Part shown: one piece after another, positions 53,570 to 64,000 of the stretch | How the letters are laid out: every line of letters starts with the position of its first letter | Numbering within the stretch: the first letter of the stretch is position 1 | Assembly (NCBI GenBank): GCA_018136815.1 | Contig: CM030940.1 | Coordinates: 4,615,866 to 4,679,865 of the forward strand | From: Isochrysis galbana | Taxonomy: Eukaryota; Haptophyta; Isochrysidales; Isochrysidaceae | Direction of reading: 5' to 3' | DNA length: 64,000 nucleotides | Made by a program: the position numbers and the translations under genes | The notes under the pieces: generated by a model | What the model was told of the DNA's origin: nothing | Seen by the model: the letters and a program-made list of their open reading frames with translations, nothing else | Databases searched by the model: none

Positions 53570-55629
53570 TAGGGCGGTCAAACAGGGCTTTTAACTTCTA
53601 AGGGTGAAAATTCACTAAGTCAAGATTGAGGAATCATAGCGAGATCTTAGGATATGCTACTGGAAATGGGTATATTAGGCAGAATCTAATGAGAAATATG
53701 CACATTTTCGACGCCATTCAACACACAGACCCAAAAACGTTTTTGCGCTCGTGCGAAATCGACGTCGACCACAAAAGTGCACCACAGGTCGCGCTGTGCG
53801 ACGCGCGCCTGCGTTCCCCGGGCACGGTTACCCCCGGGCAGGCAGTACAAAACCCTGCGCGGGCGCACGGCGTCGCCTGCGCCCTCCACCTCGCCCCTGC
53901 TGGCATCTACTGCCAGCCCCTCGCGCGCATGCAGTGCGCGGCAGGCCGCGAGCCGTCAAAATGACGGTGCTGCGCATGATGGGCTGCCCCATCACGCGCG
54001 GCACCGCCTCAGCATGGTGGGAGGTGGTGTCTGCTGGCCTCCTGGCCGCGCAGTCCCTCGCCAGAGCGGCCACAGGCCGCTTGCGAGGCCACTGGCGAGG
54101 CCAGCGACCATCGCTGCGGCCGCCATCGCGCGCCGCCGCAGGAGAAAAAGATCAAATTGATTATAGTTTTGCCAAATTATAACCTTAGTAATTCTTATTT
54201 TAGTCTTCATTTCACCAGTCCAAGACACATATGAGCACAATACATGACCATCAGCATGCCCAAATGCCAATGTTTCGGTAGCCAACCAGTCTTACCATAT
54301 GAGACTGTCGAATCATCGAAAGAAAGGGAGGGGTTGTCTCTCGAAATCGAACGTGAGACGCTCGAAGACACGAGGCTGTCCGTCAATTCAGCACGTCAAT
54401 GCGAAAACAAAACTACTTTTTGTGCTCCATGTTGGGATATTGTGCCATAAAAACGGGCAAACTATTGACTGGCCCGTGCTTGGCGGGCACGACTTGTGTG
54501 TCTCCGAACGTGAATGGCCTTGGAGGTCATCCGTGTGTACAAAAAATTCTAAAAGTTGGCTCGTGATGAGCGCAAAGCAGCCGGTGTCCAATCGTGATTC
54601 ACGACACGATTGCCCACAGAAATCGATCGCAACCATCACGCCTGAAGCTTTCAGGCCGCTGCTTGGCTAGATTACATATTGAATCTACTAGTAGCCAAAA
54701 GAACGGGCGGTCAAGAGCTCGAAATTCGCCCTTCTGCCCAATTTTCGAGCCCTCCGTGCGGAGAAAACTTCTCCCTTTAGACATCAAACAAAAAGCTATC
54801 AATTCTACAGTACTGTTCGGCCGCGCGCGTCGCGCCGTCGCAGATCACGCTGCAGGCTAGCTTAAATTACATTTCTAGATTGCTACCAGCCCTATGATGC
54901 ACGTGAAAATCCGAGGAGCCGACGAAAACATAGAGAGAACACCTGCCGCCGATGCTCTGGTTGAGCATTGGCGGCAGGTGTTCTCCCTGCCTCACAGCGT
55001 CGAAATACGAGTCGGGAACCTGACGTTTGGGGCGGCAAAGGAATTGTAGGTATGGGCCTGGTCGATCTGCGCCAGAGCGGGCGCGATCGGCAGCGCACCT
55101 GTCCCGCCAGCGGCCAGCAAACTTTTGTCGACCAGCGAGCAGCATCGAGCGCCATGGCGTCCTGGTGCTCCAGCTCCTCGTCAATCGCGAGCCCGGGCGA
55201 ATCCTGCGGGGCGAGGGTCGGGACAGTCAAGGAGCATCCTGTGACAGCCGAATGAGCCGTGTGCGAGCTGTGTGTGGTGCGTATGTGTATGTGCATGCGC
55301 GGACGTCATCGCTGGGGCACCAGGGTTTGAAATTTGCTTTATAGGCAATATGGGGCGTCGGATCCCTAATTTAAGAGGTGTGTAGGCACCTTTTAGACTA
55401 AAGAAACACATCTCTCAGTGGGAGCGACGTCTAGTTCGGCTCGTGTGAGCCGCCAGAGCGTGTGCAAGGGGGGGGGGGTCCGACGGGACTTCGCACCGTC
55501 TTTTCGGACGAGGATTTTGAAAAGGCGGGGAGACCCTCCGAGGCGCTTTCGCCGGGGCTTTCCGCTCACGGTCAAAAATGTCGACCCCCCCCAATATTAG
55601 TACTTAAAAAGCCCTGTTTGACCGCCCTA
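53570..55629. mobile_element. Complete TAGGGCGG TIR transposon, 2060 bp, with 7-bp target duplication
   Basis: The left end is TAGGGCGGTCAAACAGGG and the right end CCCTGTTTGACCGCCCTA, a perfect inverted pair. CCATGTG flanks both sides (53563-53569 and 55630-55636). The interior includes frames on both strands without a recognisable transposase. A GGCGGCAGGTGTTCTC inverted repeat lies near 54950-54985. The left 1.27 kb is the uninterrupted form of the copy at 35.5-38.0 kb. Confidence 0.88.
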
Positions 55630-56459
55630 CCATGTGGCCTTGCTCCTCCCTGAGATCATGCATTGTTGCAAACTTACACAAGCAGCAGCGCTGGGTTTCT
55701 GCCAGCATGACGGGAGGCGTGCGCATGTGCAGACATCCCATGACGCTCGATGAGCACCAGGGGCCCTGGTGCATGCGCGCGAGAGCAAGGGCGCACTCCG
55801 CCTCGAGCTCCGGTGCACTGCCCATTGGATGGAGGAGGGACATGGGCGCGAGAGGAGAAGGGAGGGGGCGGAGTACGGAGGGGGAGAGGGGGAGGGGGGG
55901 GAGGGGGGGGGGGGAGAAGGGGGGGGGGGGGGGGGGGGGATGGATCTTTTATATACAGTTTACTACGAGGGCATCTGAAAAAAAATAACCAAACCTGAGG
56001 TTGCAGCCTCTAATCGATCACGCTCTCAACAAACTGAATCTCGGGAAATTCCGACATGGCGGTGCGCCCGCGCACGATGGGACCGTGCTAGTCCCTGTGC
56101 ACGTGGGCCGCCTGCTGCGTGGGGAGGCGGCCGCGGGCGCAGGTGCGCCGGCGGTGCCCGCCGCCGCCTTCGCGGCCGTGGACCGGCTGCTCGCCGCGCT
56201 CGCTGCTGTGCGCGACCGGCCGACGCTCGCGTCTCGCGTAGCGCACTGCACGTCGCCTGCGCGTTCCACCTGCGCGGCCCCGCGCTGAGCGACAAGGCGG
56301 CGCTCGCGCGCGTCCCGATGGGCATTTTGTCATTTGACCGCGCATTCCCTCGCGCGCGCTGCCGCGCTGCTCGCTAAAGCAAGCAGCAACTGCAGCACTA
56401 ACAAGTGGAAGTGCGTCAACACTGTGTCAACACTTGTCGTGCCCTGCGTCAACACTTGG
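55630..56459. other. Poly-G region and broken coding fragment
   Basis: Purine-rich sequence at 55855-55940 ends in a long G run. From about 56010 a frame reads LNKLNLGKFRHGGAPAHDGT and a shifted frame later reads HVACAFHLRGPALSDKAALA and MGILSFDRAF, which looks like an eroded gene. The family is not recognised. Confidence 0.35.
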
Positions 56460-56726
56460 AAGAGGCCAGATGGGTTAACACCTTGCCCAAGCTACTGTAA
56501 TGGGCCCTCGAGGGCGTGTCAACGTGAACCCATACGCCCTGCTCGGGGATGGTCCCGAGCCCGAGGCCAGGGCTGTGAGGTGTGGCAAGGCTCCTCCGCC
56601 TGCCAAGTGGCGAGGCAGGGGGGGGCGCGGTTCCCTCCCCCCATCAGGGTCAGGGGGGGGCGAGAGAGGGGGGAGGGAGCGTGCCCGTGCCCTCCCCATC
56701 CATGCGAACCAAGGATACACTTAGTT
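56460..56726 (-). repeat. Diverged terminal module of the palindrome-headed repeat
   Basis: Ends with AACCAAGGATACACTTAGTT and has a degenerate C/G hairpin before it. The body differs from types A and B. Confidence 0.55.
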
Positions 56727-57133
56727 GATCATGAGAGCGCTTTAAGAAAGTGTGACAAGTCAGTGCTTGGATTGCACTACAACCTGAACGCGTGCAAATG
56801 TGGCAGCACACACATTGACCGCCCGTGATATTCATGAGTCCCGGTGACATAAGGGGTTCATGTGGCCAGAGTGTGTACTGATGAAGATGAGACTGTCACA
56901 CCGGACTTCCGACACACGCGGCATGGCCAACTCCAATTGACGGCAAGAACCAGCAGATCTCAGTATAGCATCCCGAGCTACATTGCCGTGTTACTACCGC
57001 CGCCAGCTGTTGCCGCACTTCGACGCAGTCGTCAGTCCCAGCACCTCGGGGTTATAAGCGGCGTCGAGCGCCTGGCTGAAGGCTGCCATAGTCTGTGTGT
57101 TGGGAGGCGTTGCGAGGGTCGACTAGCATGGCT

Positions 57134-58014
57134 CTACACGGAAGCCCCGAGGCGGAGCGAGCCGTGAGGCCACTGGTCACACACAGCCCGGCGGTGGGGT
57201 GGAGAGGGCACACGTACCTGCGGTAGATCCACTGTGATGGCAGTAGAGTAGCCTCCCTGCCCGGTGGTCACAAAATAGGGAAGGCCGAGAGCAGCGCCCA
57301 TCATGCCGTACATGGGCGGGCAGGCCATCCGTGACCGATATGTGGCGGAGTCGAAGCAGATCTCGACAACGGGCGTCCCCTCAGAGGCGAAGATAAGATT
57401 GGCAAGGCCCGCGCCGTGCGGCCCCATGATGACGGCTGCATGGCGCCACGAGACGATGTCAGATTGGAGTACCTAGGCGAGCGGTTGGAGGGCCGCGAAC
57501 TCAATGGCGATACAACGATAGGAGAGGCAACGGTTGTTCGAGTTCACCTTCGCGGGCCTCCAGTTGAGCACTGTGAGGTTGCGCGCACGCGGGTCAGCAT
57601 GCTCAGCAATCGCCTTAGCCATTGCCGCCTGAAGTGCCGCGCTATTGGAGAGCCGGCGAGTTCCGGCACCGCGATCAATGAGGAGGACATGGGTCCGCTC
57701 CTATACGATAGGCGCGGAAGAGTGTGAAATGAGCAACGGTTTCGTGCATGCGCGGCGGTTGCGGCCACAGCACATGCACGGTGTCAGTGGATAAGCGACA
57801 AGAGCGCACTCGGATCGGGACGTTTCCGCCGCCGTACGCGACGCGCGCGACACGATACGTGGCGTCGCCTTCGATTGGACCCGAGAAGTGGGTGTTGACC
57901 GGGGTGTAAACCTCGTCGGCGGAAATGGTCGTGCTCTGCACTTCATTAAGTGTTTTGAGAACAATGCGGTCGCGCGAAAGAGCGCCCGAGTCGAACAGCG
58001 GGGCGAGGTAGCTG

Positions 58015-58050
<36 letters not shown>

Positions 58051-59884
58051 CTGAGCACTAGCAGCTTGGCGCGCAGTCAGCCGCGGGGCGGTGGCGCACC
58101 GTGTGGAAACGGGGCTCAAGATTGTGAGGATAGGCACATCGGGCGGAAGCGTTCGATTGAGTAACAAGAGTTTGGGCAGCTGCTCTGGCACGAAGTGGCC
58201 GAACATCGAGTTGTATACAGAGAGCGCAACGCCGACTGAGCGCATGTGGTGAACACGTCGGCTCTGACACGGCGCAGGTGGCCAGCGTGACTGGTCAACA
58301 CGGTACCTGCGCATAGCGGGGGGAAACAGTGGCCGCGGGTGAGTGCGTGGCGACGGAGAGGCGACATGGCTAGTAGAGCAGAGCGCATACCAACGGGTGG
58401 CGTCATACACGGCTCCTGCCTTCACAACCAAGTCGGACTGCGCGAAGTCGATGAGGCCGCACGGTATACGGAGCACCAGCGCACGGTTCTCGCAGAGCGG
58501 TTCATACTCGCGGTGCCTGTGACATGAGGGGTGGTGTCTCATCTCCGCTGCGTGCACGTCTGGAGAGGTTGAGGGTAGGAGCTCACTTGAAGCCCTTGCA
58601 GCCGAGCAGCAACGGCCATGAGATGTAAGAGTCGTAGATGACCTCGCGTTCCGATGCCATTGGCAGCTGATTCTGCACGTGCTTCCAGAGTGAACACAGT
58701 CTCTGCGACACCACGAGACAGGAGGCGAGCAGTGGTTAGGCACGTAGGTGAAGGCCCCTCTAAGAAGGAACGTAGCCCTCTTGAGAGTACAAGGAGCCAT
58801 GAACCCCAGACCCACGACTGTAATCTCACAAGAAGGCAGGTTGTCAAGGTGATCCCAACTACGATAAACGGGGCATGGAAGGCGCCAGGTCTCGAGTGAG
58901 GACAATCACATGTGAAGCAGGGCCACGAGCGAAGCGCACCTGCCGGTGCGCCTCGCTGGCCGCGCGCACGCTCGAGCGGCGCTCGCGGATGAGTGCTGGC
59001 CAGTTCGACTGGGTGACGGTATTCACTACCTCCACTCCGTTCTCTTGTGCGGCTGCGACTCCCGAGACCGTCCTTAACCCCGCCACGAAGTTGCCCTTCT
59101 CCATCGCTTCAATGGGCAAATCCCATTGCCAGAGGTAACCGGTGCGGCAGAAGGAGGCGGGTGAGGCGACGAGTGCAGCCGCGCTCACAGTCGAGCCGTT
59201 CATGCCCGCAACTGAGACGTTGGCACACCGCTCACACACCTCGGCCGGGTCGGGTGGCGCTTTGCACTTACGCCATTGGGGCGGAGAAGAGCGTTTGGCG
59301 GGAGGGAGAGGCGGTTGAGGCCGGCGAGAGCTGCTTCCTGGAGGCCTGAGAAGTTGGTGGTGTAGACGAGAGGAAGAGGGGCGGCCACCGGACAGCGCGA
59401 GCTGCTGGAGAGCCGCGTCACTCCGTCGTGTACTGTGAGTCGCCCCCCGTGAGTAAGAGGAACTGGCCGATCTACCCCCTCCTCTCCCCCCTCCCCTACC
59501 TCCTTTGCCTCCTGGCCCTCCTCCTCCATCTCTCGCTTGTGCTCGCTCAACCGCTCCCGCCGCTTTGCTGGACGCCACCTGCTTGTCTTCCTCACCCTTA
59601 CGCGGCTGGGAAGCCGCCGAGGAAGATGCCAAACCTAGCCGCTTGGCGAGCCACGACGAGAGCTGAGAGGAGGGAGAGGCAGAGAAATGAGGAGAAAGCT
59701 CCGTCTCTCCACTGCTCTGCGCGGCGGCCAGCCTTGCCTTAGCGAGCGCGAGCTCGGCCTGCGTGGCGCGCAGCGACGCGCGGAGCGAGTCGACTTCCGA
59801 ATAGAGCGAGGATGCCCCGCCCGCAGCTGCCCCGCTTGGGGAAGGGGAGATGGAGGGCACAAACGGAGAAGGCGACGCCATCAC
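57134..59884 (-). CDS. GT61-like glycosyltransferase, multi-exon
   Basis: The conserved exons are clear; the full chain is not resolved. An exon near 58256-58130 encodes VYNSMFGHFVPEQLPKLLLL and then LPPDVPILTI, typical of the GT61 (DUF563) fold. Exon 57700-57548 encodes THVLLIDRGAGTRRLSN and ends NLTVLNWRPAK. A 75-base intron follows, then exon 57472-57218 encodes DIVSWRHAAVIMGPHGAGLA and VVEICF, the diagnostic GPHGAGL-N motif. The first exon starts at ATG 59884 with a low-complexity, helical Ala/Arg stretch and holds the Cys pair CERC. A likely donor (CAG/GTACGT) follows residue DLPQ at 57218, so the stop at 57134 may be intronic. GT61 enzymes add xylose, GlcNAc or arabinose to glycoproteins or polysaccharides in the secretory pathway. 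Confidence 0.75.
58017..58050. repeat. Run of 34 G in a glycosyltransferase intron
   Basis: On the coding strand it is poly-C directly before the acceptor-like CAG and the codons for LAPLFDSGALSRDR, so it would serve as the polypyrimidine tract. Confidence 0.9.
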
Positions 59885-60482
59885 GGGGGAGGGGAGGAGA
59901 TTTTTTTGTAGTGGGGGCTCGACCGGGGGGGGGGGGTCCTAGCTGCCAATGGGCCTCGGATACTTTATGCTTTATTTATGTGCTTGTTAGTGTAGAGGCT
60001 TGCGATTCGCAGAGCGGGGCAGGGGAAGAGGTGGAGGGAGGGAAGTTAACTGTTTACTGCCAGAGCATGCAGCATGCAAACAAATGGATGCTTCAAATGA
60101 CATACAGTATTTCGTCCTTGCTCGCCAACGCCTTGACGGGTGCCCATGAGGTGCTGGGGGAGCCTCAGGGACATCCTTCCCCACATCCCACATTCCCACC
60201 CATTCACAACACAAGAGGTCGAGATTGTAGTATGGAATTATGGAGAAAATAGGCCCAGGGGCGAGGCAGCCATTTGGATGCTTCAGTTTACCAAATAATC
60301 CACGGGTGCACGTTAGACGTTAGAAAGAGGTGTGAGAGGTTGAGGTTGAGGGTTGAGGGTTGAGGGGAGGGCGGCGCGGCGCAACGGAGTGGGACTGTGG
60401 GACTGGGGACTGGGAGGGAGAGGGGGGGGGGGAGGGGGGGGGAGGGGGGGGGATCGGGAAAAATTTGATCATTTCTTTCTTT
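59885..60482. other. Intergenic 5' flank of the glycosyltransferase gene
   Basis: No gene was recognised. G runs occur near 59926-59938 and 60419-60450, and GAGGTTGAGGGT is repeated near 60335-60365. The right end meets the TIR fragment at 60483. Confidence 0.4.
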
Positions 60483-60800
60483 TAGGGCGGTCAAACAGGG
60501 CTTTTTAAGTACTAATATGGGGGGGATGACATTTTTTGACCATTTTCCAAAGCCCACAAAAAACTCCCAGGGGGGCCACCTGCCGCCACGAAAATCTTCG
60601 CCAGAAAATGGTGCGATTCTCCTCCCCCCTCGCCCCTCCCTTGCACACGCTCTGGGGCTCTACCGGTAAAGAACCGCGGCGCCCGCCGCGGGAGTGATAG
60701 ACGTATTTTGAAACGGAGTATTCATCACACCGGATTCCTTATTGATCCGTCCCACTCGTCGGCCGCCCGAGATTTATCGCCTATCTTCTTGCGCTTGGGC
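60483..60800 (-). mobile_element. Right-end fragment of the TAGGGCGG family (inverted), holds an empty site
   Basis: From TAGGGCGGTCAAACAGGG at 60483 it is the reverse complement of 62630-63117 without the insertion at 62759-62941. The motif GCTCTGGG occurs once (60649-60656), which is the empty site for that insertion. The other end of this copy was not found; between 60800 and 61126 I see nothing recognisable. Confidence 0.85.
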
Positions 60801-61240
60801 ACCTGGCACCTGGACCTCGCCGCCCAAGATGAGCCGCGTGCCGCACTTAGCCGTGATTGCCAACGCCGCACGGACGCTCGGGTCGTCGAAGAAATCCAAG
60901 GGACACAGTGTGAGGTTCTGGTGCCGAAAGGTGACAATAAGGGCTCGCTCCAGCGGCTATCTCCCCGGGTGCCGGGGACTTAGCCGCTGCAGCGGCCGCG
61001 GAGGCCCGCCGCGCGCCGCTCCCCTCCCCCCCCCTTCCCCCACTCCTCTCTGGCAGCCCAGCTTGCCACAGGGGTGTACTCGCGCGGCCAACACCAAAGG
61101 TAAGCCCCCCCCACGCTGCCTGCCTCTATAGAGTATAGGACGGTCAAACAGCTATTTTAACTTCTAAGGGTGAAAATTGACCAAGTCAAGATTGAGGATT
61201 CATTACGAGATTTTTGGATATGGTGACCGGATAGGTGTAA

Positions 61241-62665
61241 CTAGCACATATCCGGTGCCCTTTGGGCCCTAGACCCCCCACGGTAGCCCCCACAGCGATG
61301 CGTAACCAGAAAACGCGCAAATTGGCCAGAAATCACTATCGCGGAGGGCCAACGTCCGACGCGACCTGCGTGCGGTGGTGGAGCTCTACGTGAGTGCATG
61401 CATCGCAGGGCAGTGGGCCGCGCGTGGCATACCTGATAGATAATCGCGCACGCCGGCGAGGAGAACCAACCGACGACGACGCGCATTGTCTTGATTTTGT
61501 GCGCGTCGAGCGCTGCCTGCTCGTCTGTTTTCTGCATCATCGCGCGCAGGATGACGTCCATGGCCTTGCGCGCCGCTTCGAGAATATTTACCAAGGCGTG
61601 CTCGGCGCAGGTTGGATCGTCGTCCCAGGTGCCGTCCCCGATGTCTGGGCCGCTCTCCCTGCCGTCGCGGATGTTGCGCTCCGCCTTGCGCGGTGCCCAA
61701 TGTGAGCGAGCGCCACAGCCGACGAACTCACAGATAATAGTGAGCGGTAGAGCGGCGCCGGCGAGCGCCCGAAATGGCGAGCCCGGAGACGCCGTGCCAC
61801 AGGCCGGCATCCAACGCATTTCGCGCGGGGGGAGGGGCGCAGGAGGTGGGCTGGCGCCACCGCCGCCGCCACCACCGCCGCCGCCGCCACCGCCGCCACC
61901 GCCGCCACCGCCGCCGCCGCCGCCTTCGCTGCCGCCGTCGCCGCCGCCGCCGGAACCGGAGGAGGCGAATGGCTTGGACCAGTCTTGCCAGAGCCTCGCC
62001 AGCTCCGCCGCCTTTTTCTTGGCGACCACCTCTGGGTCATTTCCGCGTGCGAGCGCCCTGCGCGCCTTGTATTCCGAGTGATACAAGACCTTTGCCTGCG
62101 CCTTGGCGTAGCGCGCCGCCCTTGCCAGCAGCGACCTCGTGGCGGTGCTCCTCGCCTGCGGAAGCGCCTGCAGAGTACCTGCGCCGCCTGTCAAGGCCTC
62201 CACCCACCGGGCGAATATAACTATAACATCAGCTCCCGGTGGTGTGGCCTCGCCAGACGCGCGTATGTGCGCTCTGGCGAGATTTTGAGCCCATTCTTCC
62301 GCAGCGGCGTGGAGCGCGGTCGCGTGGGCCACACTCAGGCCACCCACTGGACGAGCCTCGTCGACTCGTCGACCAACGCCGGATTGGGGGGGCTCGAGCA
62401 TAAGAGCGCGGCGAGGACGGCCTGGACGCTGGCGCTCGTGAGCCAGGTGTCGATGACCCCAGCGTTGAGAAGCTGGAAGTCGGTGGCAACGTCGGGCGAG
62501 GGCGAATCCTGCGAGGGGCGGGTCGGGGTGGTCAGGGCGGGTACGTGTGTGGCCTAGGGGGCCGTGTGCGCGCACTATGAGGTGCGCTGAGGGCTGCGCA
62601 GATGACATCTTGCCTTCAGCAGGCAGGCGATCAATCTCGGGCGGCCGACGAGTGGAACGGATCAA
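61241..62665 (-). CDS. Long frame inside the TIR transposon, unrecognised product
   Basis: An uninterrupted minus-strand frame of 474 residues fills most of the element. A more protein-like text in a neighbouring frame (DFQLLNAGVIDTWLTSASVQ) suggests splicing or decay. The frame contains a poly-Gly tract from a (CCG)n repeat and later LVNILEAARKAMDVILRAMM and KIKTMRVVVGWFSS. No transposase motif was identified. Its position makes it the best candidate for the element's own protein. Confidence 0.4.
   Translation of the reverse strand: MIRSTRRPPEIDRLPAEGKMSSAQPSAHLIVRAHGPLGHTRTRPDHPDPPLAGFALARRCHRLPASQRWGHRHLAHERQRPGRPRRALMLEPPQSGVGRRVDEARPVGGLSVAHATALHAAAEEWAQNLARAHIRASGEATPPGADVIVIFARWVEALTGGAGTLQALPQARSTATRSLLARAARYAKAQAKVLYHSEYKARRALARGNDPEVVAKKKAAELARLWQDWSKPFASSGSGGGGDGGSEGGGGGGGGGGGGGGGGGGGGGGGASPPPAPLPPREMRWMPACGTASPGSPFRALAGAALPLTIICEFVGCGARSHWAPRKAERNIRDGRESGPDIGDGTWDDDPTCAEHALVNILEAARKAMDVILRAMMQKTDEQAALDAHKIKTMRVVVGWFSSPACAIIYQVCHARPTALRCMHSRRAPPPHAGRVGRWPSAIVISGQFARFLVTHRCGGYRGGSRAQRAPDMC
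61857..61928. repeat. (CCG)n microsatellite
   Basis: About 24 CCG/CCA units, encoding poly-Gly on the minus strand in the transposon frame. Confidence 0.9.
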
Positions 62666-62758
62666 TAAGGAATCCGGTGTGATGAATACTCCGTTTCAAA
62701 ATACGTCTATCACTCCCGCGGCGGGCGCCGCGGTTCTTTACCGGTAGAGCCCCAGAGC

Positions 62759-62941
62759 CCTTGATGGGAAATACGTATTTACCGTATTTGGCCAGAGACC
62801 AAATACATATGTATTTGGCTGTATTTGAAGCGTGTCCTGGGTTGTAGGCCTCGAATGTATTTGAAATGTATTTGGCCGGAGGCCAAATACATATGTATTT
62901 GGCTGTATTTGCAGGCCCCTGCACCGTATTTCCCATCTAGG
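62759..62941. mobile_element. 183-bp TIR element nested in the transposon, 8-bp target duplication
   Basis: Ends CCTTGATGGGAAATACG and, reversed, CCTAGATGGGAAATACGG. CCCAGAGC flanks it at 62751-62758 and 62942-62949. The paralogous copy at 60483-60800 has this motif once and no insertion. Inside, the perfect palindrome CCAAATACATATGTATTTGG occurs twice (about 62798-62817 and 62882-62901). Non-coding; hAT-like by duplication length. Confidence 0.9.
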
Positions 62942-63278
62942 CCCAGAGCGTGTGCAAGGGAGGGGCGAGGGGGGAGGAGAATCGCACCATTTTCTGGCGA
63001 AGATTTTCGTGGCGGCAGGTGGCCCCCCTGGGAGTTTTGTTGTGGACTTTGGAAAATGGTCAAAAAATGTCACCCCCCCCCATATTAGTACTTAAAAAGC
63101 CCTGTTTGACCGCCCTATAGAGTACACTTTACTCCTATGTGGTGAAGTTCATAGAGTCCTCTAGTACTTAGTATCTGAATACTGTCGGCTAGCGCGCCGC
63201 CGACGCCACTACGGCCTCCGCTCCCATCGCCCCTCCCGCCCGCCCTGCCTTCCTCCTCTCACAGCCCAGTGAGCTGCG

Positions 63279-63864
63279 ATGGCTGATGCCGTGAAGCAGC
63301 TCAAGATCAAGACAGGTGCTGTCCGCCGCTGCATGAAAGACCGCACTGCCTCGGACAGAGAGATTGAGAAGCAGCAACAGCGGATCGAGTCTTTCAAGTC
63401 CAACCCAGAGAAGGACGAGCATGATGTGGCCAAGCAGGTGCGGCGAGCCGGGTGGGTCTCGTGTCTGCCCGCCCAGCCTGAATTCGGCAATCATCTCACG
63501 CCGCTTCACGTGCCTCCCGTACGCAGGAGGAAGTGCTTGCTGAGATGGTCGCTGGGCGAGCGGATGAGCTCGTTCGTCTCAAGGATTTCATGCAGGAGCT
63601 CGAATCCATTGTGGTGCGCCTCGCCAACGTGGAGTGCCCTTGGGATTAGCCTCCTATCAGTACTTACGGTCCCGGGAGTGAACAGGGAGCCGGGTTGTGT
63701 GATGCTGACGGAGGTGATGGCTGACACAAGGCGTGGTGGCCTCCATTGCTCAGGAGCTAACCAAAGGTGACCTTGGTAGCAGTGACGAATACTCGCAAGC
63801 TCAAGAAGCTATGGAGGAAGCGACAGCACTTCTGAAGAAGGAGGGTATTCCACTGGACGACTGA
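63279..63864 (+). CDS. TBCA: Tubulin-binding cofactor A
   Basis: Three exons, 63279-63437, 63527-63613 and 63754-63864, are all phase 0 with GT-AG introns and give 118 residues, the usual TBCA length. The start ADAVKQLKIKTGAVRRCMKD matches the TBCA N terminus (KIKTG-V-R/K). A three-helix Glu/Lys-rich pattern follows, ending ATALLKKEGIPLDD. TBCA captures beta-tubulin released from chaperonin and feeds tubulin-heterodimer assembly in the cytosol. Confidence 0.9.
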
Positions 63865-64000
63865 GGCTCCATAAAGGGCATGGGAGACGAGCAGCGGCCG
63901 TTCCGTTGTCGCTTTTTGCAAATGCAATTATGAAGCTAGGTTTGGCGAATGAGAGCGGCTGTTCTTTGTTCTTGAGGCCCTTGCAGCTTCAACCCTTTCT

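Larger units (their letters stand above)
61136..63117. mobile_element. Complete TAGGGCGG TIR transposon, 1982 bp, with 7-bp target duplication
   Basis: Ends are TAGGACGGTCAAACAG and CTGTTTGACCGCCCTA. TAGAGTA flanks both sides (61129-61135 and 63118-63124). The left 90 bases match the left end of 53570-55629, and the right end matches the fragments at 8470-8677 and 60483-60800. It carries a nested 183-bp element and a long internal frame. Confidence 0.88.

Noticed and set aside
61491-62081. Plus-strand frame across the (CCG)n tract in the transposon
   Set aside because: It is mainly the complement of the trinucleotide repeat and has no recognisable domain.
61127-63124. 9-bp target duplication TATAGAGTA for the 61-63 kb transposon, suggesting a Mutator-like element
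   Set aside because: The extra TA equals the element's own terminal TA. The second complete copy has a clear 7-bp duplication with symmetric TAG...CTA ends, so 7 bp is preferred.
1-64000. tRNA, rRNA or other structured RNA genes
   Set aside because: None was recognised by eye on either strand; a covariance-model scan would be needed to exclude them.

Overview
This window is nuclear DNA of a GC-rich unicellular eukaryote. Genes are split by short introns of roughly 75-230 bases, usually GT-AG and often with GTGNNN donors. Products such as RBBP5, tubulin cofactor A, a two-CH-domain actin-binding protein and a plant-type ferredoxin-NADP+ reductase (FNR) rule out a prokaryote. The FNR has a short signal-peptide-like leader followed by an ASA-type motif and a transit-like stretch, as in plastid proteins of algae with a secondary red plastid. 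A haptophyte is my best guess; this is inference from gene style, not proof. A run of 100 N at 38068-38167 is a scaffold gap.

Layout. 0-3 kb: 3' part of an SbcC/Rad50-like ATPase. 3-8.7 kb: repeats around a DNA adenine methyltransferase-like gene. 8.9-9.9 kb: membrane-anchored histidine phosphatase. 11.4-16.0 kb: two inverted arms of about 685 bases, derived from one retroelement, enclosing a neuferricin-like gene and a truncated phage-like methyltransferase fragment. 16-21 kb: a hypothetical gene, an F-box gene and the plastid FNR. 22.9-26.1 kb: retroelement fragment, microsatellite, then six-exon RBBP5. 28.5-32.9 kb: a 1480-residue intronless CH-CH-rod-CAP protein. 35.5-38.0 kb: a three-level nest of mobile elements. 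38.7-41.1 kb: ShKT-prolyl 4-hydroxylase. 41.7-43.4 kb: two AT-rich islands. 44.5-46.5 kb: a proline-rich protein. 47.5-48.1 kb: a Fanzor (eukaryotic TnpB) relic. 48.7-52.3 kb: alpha/beta hydrolase, an MGQYF-family gene and an inverted duplication of an acidic coding segment. 52.4-55.6 kb: copia relic and a complete 2-kb TIR transposon. 57.1-59.9 kb: GT61-like glycosyltransferase. 60.5-63.1 kb: more TIR transposon copies. 63.3-63.9 kb: TBCA.

The genes do not form a pathway; they are ordinary housekeeping or cell-biological genes separated by accessory DNA. The most informative content is mobile. A TIR family with ends TAGGGCGGTCAAACAG has two complete copies with 7-bp target duplications. A retroposon-like family has a palindromic head (AACTAAGTTTATACTTAGTT) and an AT-rich tail. 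Two small TIR elements have 8-bp target duplications. For several insertions the empty site is present in another copy inside this same window, so the boundaries are read directly. Exon boundaries were set by reading splice signals and checking phase by hand; no alignment or RNA data were available.
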